Shown here: piece by piece, positions 55,526 through 64,000 of the stretch
Layout: each line of letters starts with the position of its first letter
How positions within the stretch are numbered: position 1 is the first letter of the stretch
NCBI GenBank assembly: GCA_025917655.1
Contig: CP084614.1
Coordinates: forward strand, 992,001 to 1,056,000
DNA: 64,000 nt
Source: Chlorella sorokiniana
Lineage: Eukaryota > Chlorophyta > Trebouxiophyceae > Chlorellales > Chlorellaceae
Direction of reading: 5' to 3'
Notes under the pieces: model-generated
What the model was told of the DNA's origin: nothing
Database searches by the model: none
Seen by the model: only the letters and a program-made list of their open reading frames with translations
Made by a program: the position numbers and the translations under genes

Positions 55526-57446
55526 CTAGCGCGCCGCAACCGGCGCCGGCGCCGGCGGCAGCAGGTCCTCCACATCCGCCAGCCTGCCGCCGCCGCCGCT
55601 GGCGCAGCCGCCGCCGGCGTCCCCGCCAGCCGGCCGCTGTGCTCCAACACCAGCTGGCCGCAGGCGCCGCTGATGTCCTGCCCCTTCTCGCGCGGATGGT
55701 GCAGTTGACGGAGTAGGTGTGCCGCAGGATGCGGTGGAAGTCGGCGGTGGCGCCCTCGGCCGGCGCCGCAAACGCCATGCCTGGGCTCAGGATGGGGTTC
55801 CTGCGGCGGCACGGGCACGCCAGATCGAAGGCGCACACGTAAGTGTCCGCACCTGAGGCTGCTTCAGGGCTGGCCTGCAGGGGCAAGCCCCGCAACAGCA
55901 GGCAGGGCACCAGGCAGCGGGCTGTGCGAAGCAGCGCGAGCGGCGGCGGAGCGGCTGCAGCGGCCCACCAGGGTATGAGGTTGACCAGCACGTCTCGGCC
56001 GCGCAGCAGGGCGCCCAGCTGGTGCGCGTGCTGGGGGTGCAGTTGACGTCGGGGCCCAGCATGACGTACTCAACAAACACGCTCTGCCTGCTGCGCGACT
56101 GGTACGCATCCACCGCAGCCATCAGCCTGCCCCGGGTGGAAAGGAGGCGGCAAGTTTGCCTTGGTGTGTGTGTGGCCTTGTGCAGGTGGTTTGGCGGGGG
56201 AAAGGCGGGCCGGCCAGGCTCGCATGAAGGGGCTGGAGGGAGACAGAGGCCACTGGCTGCTGCAGATGCGCCAAGCCCCCCGCCGCCACACGAAGACAGC
56301 GCCCCACCTGTCCAGCTTGAAGGCCTTGGCGCTGGGCACGATGACCTGGCGCAGCTCCTGGGTGGGTGCGTGCAGCGACAGCGCCAGGCTGCATGGCAAC
56401 GGGAGGCGCGTGTGGTGAGCAAGGCCTGGCGTCCAGCGGACGACTGCAGTACATGCTGCACATTTGCCAGTGGCTGGGCCAAGCATGCAGGGCGGCCTGC
56501 TCAGCTGCACTGCCCGCCATGCCGGCCAGCCAGCACGATGCAGCATGAGCGCGGCAGCGGTGCCGCCGCCAGCCCCACCTGACGCCCGGCATATCGTCCA
56601 CCATCTGTAGCATGCGCGGGATGACGCCCACGGTGCTGACGGTGACCTTGCGGCGGCGCAGCCCAAAGCGCGGGGGTCGGTCATCAGGCTCACCGCCACC
56701 TTCACCGCCTCGTAGTTGTTCAGCGGCTCGCCCATGCCCTGCGGGGTGGCAGCGGGAGGGGCGTGCCAGGGGGATGGGGCGGGGCGTGGGGGGTGGGGGA
56801 GGGAGCCAGGGAAGGGGGTAGGCGGCCGGCAGTCCTGGCGGCTGCAAAGCACCGCCCTTGGTGGCCCGGTCACATGAACTTGGAGCTGCACTGCAGGCGG
56901 TCATGCGTGCTACCACATCCCACGCAAGCGCCATTGGAGAACAGACGCCCCCCTCCCCCACACCCCGAGGCCACAGCACGCATGCCGCCCCGCCTCACCA
57001 TGAACACGATGTTGCGGATGCGGCTGACAGTACTTGCGTGCACCAGCTGCTCCACAATCTCCCCGGCAGTCAGGTCGGCGGTGAGGCCCATGGTCCCGGT
57101 GGCACAGAACGTGCACCCCTGCGGTGGTGAGGGTGGGTGGGGGCCCAGCGCTCACGCCAACGAGCACGGACCAGCGCAGGCCACGCAGCCCAACGGGGCT
57201 TGCACCGACTGTGGCCCTGCAGAGGCTCCTGCAAGCTGCGTGCTCAGCATGCGCTGGACAGCGGGCAGCAGCAGTAGGGGAGCAGCAGTACGGGGCAGCC
57301 GGGCAGCCGCTGGGCTCACCATGGCGCAGCCGACCTCGGAGGACACGCACAGCGTGGCGCGTCGCCCTCCCGTGATCTTGCCCCCAAACGCGTCGCCCAG
57401 GCTCGGCACGGCGTCGAAGAACTCTTCTTCCTCCTCGTGCTCGCCG

Positions 57447-57481
<35 letters not shown>

Positions 57482-58193
57482 GGCGGCCCAGGAGGCGAGC
57501 GCCGCGCCCTGCTGCTGCGCCTGCTCCGCAGGCTGCTGCGCAGGCGGGAGCTCTGGCTCATCCGCGCCCGAATAGCGTGCTGAACATACGAGGGTGGGAG
57601 GCGGCAGGCAGTCGGCGTGTGCTGCGCTTGCCGGGAAGCAGCACGCTGGCTCTGACGGGCATCCGGGCTGCTGCTGCAGGCCACCCCGCCGCCTCCCCAA
57701 GCACCCCCACCCACCCCCACCCACCCGTGTTGTCATACTCCATGACCACCGACTCCACCTGCAGCCCGTCCTGCAGCTGCACGAGCAGCTTGGTGGTCTC
57801 GCCGTCAGAGCTGCGCTGCGCGGCCAGCAGGCGCGTCGTGTGCAGCGCAAACCCGGCGTCCAGCGCCGCCACTGCCGCCTTGGGCAGATCAGGCACCTCC
57901 CGCCAGCTGCTGCCCGGGTGACGAATCATGTGGCTGCAGCGTGGGCAGCAGAGCTTGTAGCATCGCTCAATGGGAGCAGTTCCAGTCGTGTTCTTGCGCA
58001 ACGAGGCGGCGGCGGCAGTCTCAGCACCGGGCATGTAGGAGCGCATGTCCCGGTTGTCACCCTGCAGTCGCTGCCATCCTCACTTGTACAAGCGTGGTAT
58101 ATGCTTGGTAGAGGCGCCTGCCGCTTCGAAGGCCTCCTGCACGGCGGCAGGGTCCCAAACGGACTGCGGCGAAAGACGTCGCTTCTTCGCCAT
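55526..58193 (-). CDS. rlmN: RlmN/Cfr-family radical SAM RNA methyltransferase
   Basis: Bacterial RlmN methylates adenosine C2 in 23S rRNA and some tRNAs. The start at 58193 gives MAKKRRLSPQSVWDPAAVQE and, spliced in phase 2, LYNHMIRHPGSSWREVPDLP. Next come LLVQLQDGLQVESVVMEYD and an acidic insertion with an eleven-residue Gln run followed by a Glu run. The radical SAM core has CVSSEVGCAMGCTFCATG (about 57080 and 57320, CxxxCxxC), TAGEIVEQLVHASTVSRIRN, VFMGMGEPLNNYEAVKVAVS, KVTVSTVGVIPRMLQMVDDM and LSLHAPTQELRQVIVPSAKA. Then come YVMLGPDVN and VNLIPWNPI. The second catalytic cysteine lies in GQDISGACGQL (55670). One-base slips near 55695 and 55625 break the C-terminus, so the exact stop (55516 or 55526) is uncertain. 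No clear transit peptide is seen, though organellar rRNA would be the expected target. Confidence 0.9.
57448..57480. repeat. In-frame CAG tract encoding polyglutamine
   Basis: About eleven CTG triplets on the + strand encode a Gln run in the RlmN-like protein, directly before a Glu-rich stretch. The tract is exonic and keeps frame. Confidence 0.85.
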
Positions 58194-58977
58194 TGCTACA
58201 ACAAGACTCGAATTGAAAAGGCAGGCAAGGAGCGCCGCAGGGGCCTGCTCTTGCTCTTTCTGGTCTCTAAAGATGCGGCTGACTCGAGAAGGACGCTGGT
58301 AATAAGAAAATTACGAGTCGCCTTTGTTCAAGACAAGTGCAGTTGCCAGTGAGTGCCAGCGGCAATGTGCAGCTGCCATGTCGGGCATGACGGGTGCAGC
58401 GTCCTGGGGCTGATTAGTCTGCAGTGGGTCCGTTGCCCCTGGAAAGATATCTACGCAGAACTAGCACAGAAGGTGATACCAAGAACTCATGGCTGCATGA
58501 TAGTTTGCTGGAAATGGCAGTGGTCAGGAGCTGGGCGACCAGCTGGCGGCTACTCGTCCGCACGATGTGCTCGCCGTGGACGCCACCCGCATGCAACCAG
58601 CAGCAAGCTGCAGCACACAAATGCGCTTGGTGACTTCAAATTGGTCGCTCCTTGCTCCATGCTGGCCAACGGCGCAGCCTGCACTCTCAACACGGCAGGA
58701 CTCTGGTGAGTCGTTGCAGCGCGGCAGGTGCACCTGGGTGCGCCGCCCTGTCATGCGGGCAGCACCCCTGCTTCCTGCCTACGCTCAATCCTTGCATTCG
58801 ATTTGTGCGCGGTTGGGTTCCTGGTACAGCAACTGCGAGCGCAGCAAGCTAGCTAACACGGATGAAGCTGCGCACGAAGGCCCGTTAACCCGTCCGCCAT
58901 GAGTACCCCTCACAGCAGCGCAGGGTGGATAGGGGTGAACAGGGAAACGCCGCCCACAGCACCACCCGTCGCCTTAG
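58194..58977. other. Divergent upstream region of RlmN (-) and the U-box/rhomboid gene (+)
   Basis: About 780 bases hold both promoters. A small first exon of the + strand gene probably lies here, since the first open coding segment follows a consensus-like acceptor (cgccttag) at 58970-58977 and has no in-frame ATG. An ATG at 58899 exists, but its simplest donor is out of phase. Confidence 0.45.
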
Positions 58978-61964
58978 GTGCGCCGTTTGGTTGCTGTTGC
59001 TCCCTGTCCCGTTGCCGCCCGCTTCGCTGCCAGTCACACTGCGCGATCGACATTGCGTTTCGCACATGGTACAGGGGGCGGCTACACCACCAGCGGCGCC
59101 TCCAGCAGCTCCCGCAGCAGCGGCGGCTCGCCCGCCGACGCCCCTTCACGCGGCGTCATCGCGCAGCTCTACCAGGACATGCTGCGCAGCGCGGGCGGGG
59201 ACCCGCAGCTGGTGGCGCTGCGGCTGGCAGAGATGGGCTTCAAGCCCGCTGACGTGCAGGAGGAGCAGCAGCAGCAGCAGTCGATCAAGGCGGTGGGCGG
59301 CGGCGCGGGCGGCCTCTCCCCTTGGGGCAGCCTGCCCAGCAAGCAGAGCCTGAAGAGCAACCCCGGTGCGTGCGGCGACGCACCTGCGGTTGCCTCTAGC
59401 ATTCCACCACTGCATGGCTTTCGCCCAGCGCTGGCGATGCGCGCTGCGGCATGCTGCAGGCCCTTCTGCCGCTCTGTCTGCCCCCACCCCGCCCTGGCCT
59501 CCTCGGCTGCCTCTGCAGGCCCACCCCCCGCGGCGATCGCGACCTGGACGGCCAGGCGGCCGAGGCAGGCGCACCCAGCCACTTCTTCTGCCCGGTGTCG
59601 CTGCAAATCATGCGGGACCCGGTGCTGATTGCCGCCACCGGCCAGACGTACGACCGCCCCTGCATCGAGCGCTGGCTGGCGGCGGGCCACTGCTCGTGCC
59701 CCGCCACGGGCGTGGCGCTGACGCCCCCGTCAGCCTGGTGCCCAACGTGGCGCTGAGGGGGTCCATCGAGGATTGGGCGGAGAAGCACGCGCCCTGGCTG
59801 CTGGTGGGCGGGGGCAGGGGCCGGGCGAGCGGGTGCTGGTCCGCACGGCGAGGGCCTGCTGGGCACGCTGCGCCGCCGCTGGCCTGCATGCACTCGCCGC
59901 GCAGCCGAGCAGCGCGTCGGAGGGGCTGCCGCCACGCCGGGTGCTGGCCGCAACCGCTGCATCTGGTTGCGCCGCTGCGCAGGATGGCGACCGCCGCGTG
60001 AAGCCCATCCCGAAGGACGAGCAGTTTGGGGGATGCCGGCGGCGGGCAGGGCCGGCGGCGACGCCGACCTCGCCTTTGCCATCCAGCTGCAGCAGGAGGA
60101 GCTGCAGCGGCTGGCGCAGCAGCGGGCCGCCGTGGGCGCGGCGGGCGTGGCAGGCGCGGGCGCCGCCCGGGCGTCGCCGCCTTTGGCGTAGATTCACGCG
60201 GCGCGGGCGCCCTGGCGGCGGCGGCCCCGGCCGCCAGCGGGGCGGGGCGGCGGCGCGGCGTGGCCGGGGCTGCCTGCGCGGCTGGCTCTCCCCACCGCGG
60301 CGCTGCTGTTTGGCGCCACCGCCGCCTACATCGCCCTCTTCGTAGTCAGCCTGGCCCTCAACGGCTGGAACATCGAGAACCTGGCCCTCAACCCCTGGGC
60401 CGGCTCCTCCCGACCGCCCTGATGGAGGTTGGGGCGCAGGAGGCGGACGCGGTGGCCAGCGGCGGCCAGTGGTGGCGCCTCCTCTCCTCCCCCTTCGTCT
60501 CCGCGGGCGTCATCCAGCTGCTGCTCAACATGAGCTGCCTGTGGACCCTGGGGCGGCACCTGGAGGCCGCGCTGGCCCCGCGCCCCGCCCCCGCCATCGC
60601 CGCCACCTACCTGCTGGGCGGCTGGGGGGGGCGCTGGCCTCTGCCAACCTCAACCACTACTACATCACCTGCGGCGCATCGGCCGGCGTCTGCGCGCTGC
60701 TGGGTGCGTGCCACGCGTGCCGTGTGTGTGTTTTTGGGGGGGACCGTATGGAGGGTGCCGCTGCGCATGCAGGCAGCTCAGCTGCTGCCGTGAGGGCTCG
60801 CCGTGCGGCCTGCCCCCCGCCCGCCACCCGCGCTCCTCCCGTCCCCGCCCTGCCCCACGCCAACCCCTCCTGCTCGCCCCCCAGGCGCGGTGTGGGCGGA
60901 CCAGCTGCTGCAGGCCGGCAAGTACGTGAGCCGGCTGTGGACGGCGCTGGTGTTGGGCCTGCTGACGGGGGTGTACATCGTCATGAGCCTGCTGCCCCTC
61001 ATGGACCCCTGGTACCAAGCGGCAGCGCTGCTGACGGGTGAGGAACACGGCTGCTTGTGCCTCCTGAGGACGGTGGAGCGGGCCTGCTCACGCGGTCGTG
61101 GGGAAGCGGCACAGGCCGCTGCCTCAAGGGGTGCCCGTGTGAGCGGGGCTGGATGCGCGAGCGGCACGCGACGGCAGCAGGCTGATGCCCCCATGTGCTT
61201 GCCGCCCCCCCAGGCTTCCTCACCGGCTCAGCGGCGCTGCTGGCGGCACGCGTGGCACGGGATCGGCGGCGCAACCGCGCCGCGCTGGTCGCCTTGGTGC
61301 ACTGCGTGCTGCTGCTGGCGGGCGGGGTGGCGGTGGGGGTGGTGGGGGTGGTGCTCAACGCGCGCGTCGGCGAGGGCTCCTCCTTCCTCAAGGGCTCCTG
61401 CTGCCAGGGCCTGGGCAGCTGGCAGTGCGTCGTCAGCACCGGCTCCCCCAGCGGCTGCGTGGTGGAGGCCGCCGCCAACGGCACCCGCGTCCTGTACTGC
61501 CCCACGGTGCGTCCCGCTGCTCCTGCCGCACGCCGCTGCCGCCCCGCCCCTGCACTGCCCCGCCTGCCGCCCGCCCGCCGCTGCGGCCTGCTGCCAAGTG
61601 CGGCCTGCCACGCAGGGTGGGCAGGGCAGCCACTGCTTGTTGCTCGCGGCCCTGCCCGCCCAGCCTGCCCCTCGCCATCTCCCTCGCTCCCTCACGTCCC
61701 CGCTCCCCGCCTGTGCAGGGCGAACCCAACAACCTGCCCAGCGGCACCTCCATACCCCCGGCGACACCTCCCTCATCACCCAGCTGTGCTCGCAGTACTG
61801 CACCGCCGCCGACAGCCCAACACCCAGCAACGGCGGCGACGCCGGCAGCCCGGACGCCGGCGGCGGCGGCGACGGGGCGACAGCGGCGGCGGCGGCGCCA
61901 GCCCAGCCCCGCCAGCAACACCACCACGCCTGTGGGCGGCGGTTCCGACGGCATATCCATCTGA
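58978..61964 (+). CDS. U-box E3 ligase fused to an inactive-type rhomboid membrane domain
   Basis: The first supported residues, RRLVAVAPCPVAARFAASHT, resemble an organelle leader. A helical segment (QLYQDMLRSAGGDPQLVALR and LAEMGFKPADVQEE) is UBA-like. The U-box is at 59570-59790: FFCPVSLQIMRDPVLIAATG, QTYDRPCIERWLAAGHCSCP and, after a one-base slip near 59730, VSLVPNVALRGSIEDWAEKH. A UIM-like helix, DADLAFAIQLQQEEL (60058), follows. The rhomboid part begins TAALLFGATAAYIALFVVSL (60298). It has ASGGQWWRLLSSPFVSAGVI, LLLNMSCLWTLGRHLEAALA and HYYITCGASAGVCALLGA with the serine loop. In LLPLMDPWYQAAALLTGFL the expected histidine is glutamine. A last helix and a Cys-rich end (GSCCQGLGSWQC) match plant rhomboid tails. 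No promoter, intron or TGTAA separates the halves, but frame slips (60050, 60185, 60410) do. The start and stop are approximate. Confidence 0.65.
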
Positions 61965-62510
61965 GGGCGCGCCGCTTGACCTTGACAGCAGCGCAGCAAC
62001 AGTAAAGCCTCCAGCAGCCAGTCCTTCAATCGAGGGCGTGGCCGCAGACTGGTGGCTGGCTTGGGACCTGCGCTGACCCTCCCACCTCCCACACCCCAGC
62101 ACAATTTTGCTGGCTCCCCATTCGGCTCGCCAGCCTCCTGACGCTCACCCTCGCTTTCAAAAAATCTTCCGTGCAACATCCTGGCACGGCGCCCAATTCA
62201 AAGCTGCTCTATTGTACACGTCTTTTGCTGACGCAGCTGAATGCAGCTGCATGCACACCATATGTGCAAGAACGAAAGAAGTGGAAACAGGGTATCCGAG
62301 AGTGGCAGCGGTGGCAGGCAGTACAAGAGCTGGTGGGCAGGTGCGCAGTCAGAAGGAAGCTGTAGGGTCAGGGGCGGAAACCCCGTGGTCATCAGTGCTG
62401 GGCTCGTCACGTAGGGCTGCTGGCCTCAGCCAGCAGACTGGTTGCAGGGACCAATGCGATCTCCTGATGAAATACCAATGCGATCTCTGATGAAATGCGG
62501 TCAAGTGTTG
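61965..62510. other. Convergent 3' intergenic region
   Basis: No exon is supported between the rhomboid stop and the transporter stop, except that an alternative frame of the rhomboid tail stays open to 62005. The right end holds a short tandem repeat, listed separately. Confidence 0.5.
62451..62497. repeat. Two tandem 23-24-base units
   Basis: The unit ccaatgcgatctcctgatga at 62451 recurs at 62475 with one base deleted, just 14 bases from the transporter stop codon, so it would be in that gene's 3' untranslated region. Confidence 0.8.
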
Positions 62511-64000
62511 TCACACGCGCAGCTCGCTCCCGGGGTGGCTAGCATCCCGCCTCCCGCCGCAGCCCCCGTCGGCCGGAGGCACGGCCTGCGCGCCGCCCTC
62601 CTCCTCGGCTGCAGCAGCAGCCTCGGCGGCCTTGTCCGCTGCTGCTCGCGCCACGGCCCTCTGGCTGTCTCGCCACTGGAAGGCCAGATAGATGGTGACG
62701 GCCGCCACTGTGACGACGGCGCCCACAATCTGCAGGCGGCGGTGCAGGCGGCGCTCGGATGCATGCCGCAGGCCGCCCGCCACCCCACCGGAAGGGCACG
62801 GGTTGGCCACCGCTCCCCAGCTTGCTCCCCAGCTTTGTTTTCTCACCTGCAGGGCATCGGTGATGAGGGTGGCCCCCAGCATGACCTTGGACAGCACGAT
62901 GGAGCAGACGAGGCGCAGGCCGTAGAACATGCTGATGGTGGGGCGCCCAGCTGCCAGGTGGCGTGCTGCGCTCATGACGAGGGAAGGGGGAGGGGGAGGA
63001 AGGGCGCATTGGCCAGCGCCTCACCGGGCAGCAGGACACAGCACAGGCGGGGAGGGCCGGTTGGGGCTGCTTCCCTCCTGGGCAGCACCTGGGCATGCAC
63101 GTGCGATGCGCACTGCACTTCGGCGGAAGGAATCTACGCGTGCAATGCAATGCACCCCTCAACGCCCCTCCCCTGCCCCCGACCCGTCCTCCCCCCCCCC
63201 GCCCAGGCCTGGTGCCCCGCCCACCTGGATGCAGAAGTTCGCCCCTATGCATACAACCGAAGACACAAGCACCAGCACAGCCCAGCTGCCGGCGGACCAC
63301 CCTTCAAACTGGCCCCCCAGTCCGTTCCGTCGATGGGCAGGGTGAGGGGCAGCAGCAGCAGGACGCAGAACACCAGGTAGCAGTACTGCGGCGGGGGCAG
63401 GAGGAGGTGGCAGCAAGGGACGTGTTTGGAGGGTTGAAAGGGGTTGAGCCGCTGCTCCCTCCCCAGTCCCCACCACGCGCGCCCACTCGCCAGCATTCCA
63501 TGCCGCCATTCCGCTGAGAACTGCCCCACAACCGCTGCCCCCACCTGCAGCTGTGCGCTGGTGAAGCCCAGCCTGCGGAAGGCCTGCAGGCTGCAGAAGT
63601 AGAGGATGGTGCTGGCCATGGAGCAGAGGGAGAGGCCGAAGCCGAGCCAGCCGCGCCAGCCGTCCAGGCCGCCGCTGGAGGTCTGCAGGGGGGGGGTCAA
63701 ACCAGGGCGCGTCAGCGGCGCTGCACGCACTGCTGGCAGAGCATCTGCGGGGCGCCTGTGGGGGCGGTGGAGTGGGCGTCAGCCGCCCCCGGCTCACCCG
63801 GCCGATGCTGGGCACGATGACCATGGCGGCTCCGCCCAGCATGAGCAGGGAGGAGGGCCAGATGATCCAGGGCAGCTGGTAGCGCAGCAGCAGGCGCTGG
63901 AAGAGGGCCACGCCGATGACCACAAACATCTGCGCCAGCTGGACTGCAGGCAGGGGGTGGGGAGGGGCCAGGAGGGGAGCAGGGTGGCTTGGGTGGGCAG
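62511..64000 (-). CDS. DMT-superfamily (EamA/nucleotide-sugar-type) transporter, 5' end outside the window
   Basis: The exons visible from right to left encode membrane helices. The first has MFVVIGVALFQRLLLRYQLP and WIIWPSSLLMLGGAAMVIVP (63929-63800). The next has LGFGLSLCSMASTILYFCSL and RRLGFTSAQLQ (63640-63545), then YCYLVFCVLLLLPLTLPIDG (63390) and AVLVLVSSVVCIGANFCIQ (63290-63230). After that come ISMFYGLRLVCSIVLSKVML and GATLITDALQ (62940-62850). The last exon gives IVGAVVTVAAVTIYLAFQWR and a soluble Ala/Glu-rich tail ending HPGSELRV. Paired helices with the short Gly-rich turns between them fit the drug/metabolite transporter fold. The substrate cannot be told. The start codon and the first helices lie beyond 64000. 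Confidence 0.7.

Noticed and set aside
58899-58924. ATG at 58899 as the start of the U-box/rhomboid gene
   Set aside because: The only nearby GT donor leaves phase 2, but the following acceptor at 58977 needs phase 0.
1-64000. CRISPR arrays, transposons, prophage, tRNA or rRNA genes
   Set aside because: No regularly spaced repeats, transposase motifs, terminal inverted repeats or T-loop/A-box signatures were seen on either strand.

Overview
This is nuclear genomic DNA from a green alga, most probably a trebouxiophyte of the Chlorella / Micractinium / Auxenochlorella type. The GC content is very high. Almost every gene is broken by many short GT-AG introns. TGTAA, the chlorophyte polyadenylation signal, follows several genes. 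The gene set also fits: starch-synthesis ADP-glucose pyrophosphorylase with a transit peptide, a plant-type HPPK-DHPS fusion, an augmin subunit and a plant-like rhomboid. No phage, transposon, CRISPR array, rRNA or tRNA was found.

Layout: end of a + strand gene (1-157); SCCPDH-like oxidoreductase (-, 344-3052); DEG7/Nma111 protease (-, 3283-11394); BolA protein (+, 11686-12366); unknown probable plastid protein (+, 12991-14921), preceded by a duplicated leader; AGPase small subunit (-, 16216-19960); SPAK/OSR1-like kinase (+, 20259-25209); double YccF membrane protein (+, 26158-27142); PHF5A/Rds3 splicing factor (+, 27602-28417); small membrane protein (-, 28611-29084); SGNH hydrolase (-, 29644-31252); SYLF lipid-binding protein (+, 31970-33155); HPPK-DHPS (+, 33414-35815); HAUS6-like augmin subunit (-, 35951-39467); an unrecognised gene (+, 39763-41878) that may be the 5' part of the formin after it (+, about 41884-47396); a small unknown protein (-, 47825-48250); organellar-type histidyl-tRNA synthetase (-, 48586-51761); BRCT protein (+, 52133 to about 55321); RlmN-like radical SAM methyltransferase (-, 55526-58193); a U-box / rhomboid fusion (+, about 58978-61964); and a DMT-type transporter running off the right edge (-, 62511-64000).

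The genes do not form one pathway; this is ordinary housekeeping order for an algal chromosome. Several neighbours are head-to-head with roughly 290-370 bp between start codons (DEG7/BolA, AGPase/kinase, HAUS6/unknown, HisRS/BRCT), which suggests shared promoters. Two of the clearest genes by function, HAUS6 and formin, put microtubule nucleation and actin assembly side by side.

The most unusual gene is at 58978-61964. A U-box E3 domain, a ubiquitin-interacting-motif-like helix and a rhomboid membrane domain that has lost its catalytic histidine appear to lie in one reading unit, which would make a single-chain membrane ubiquitin ligase. A caution for every gene model: at least ten conserved genes need a one-base correction inside an exon to stay in frame, nearly always in a G/C run. 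This points to assembly indels, not pseudogenes, and exon borders near those sites are approximate.
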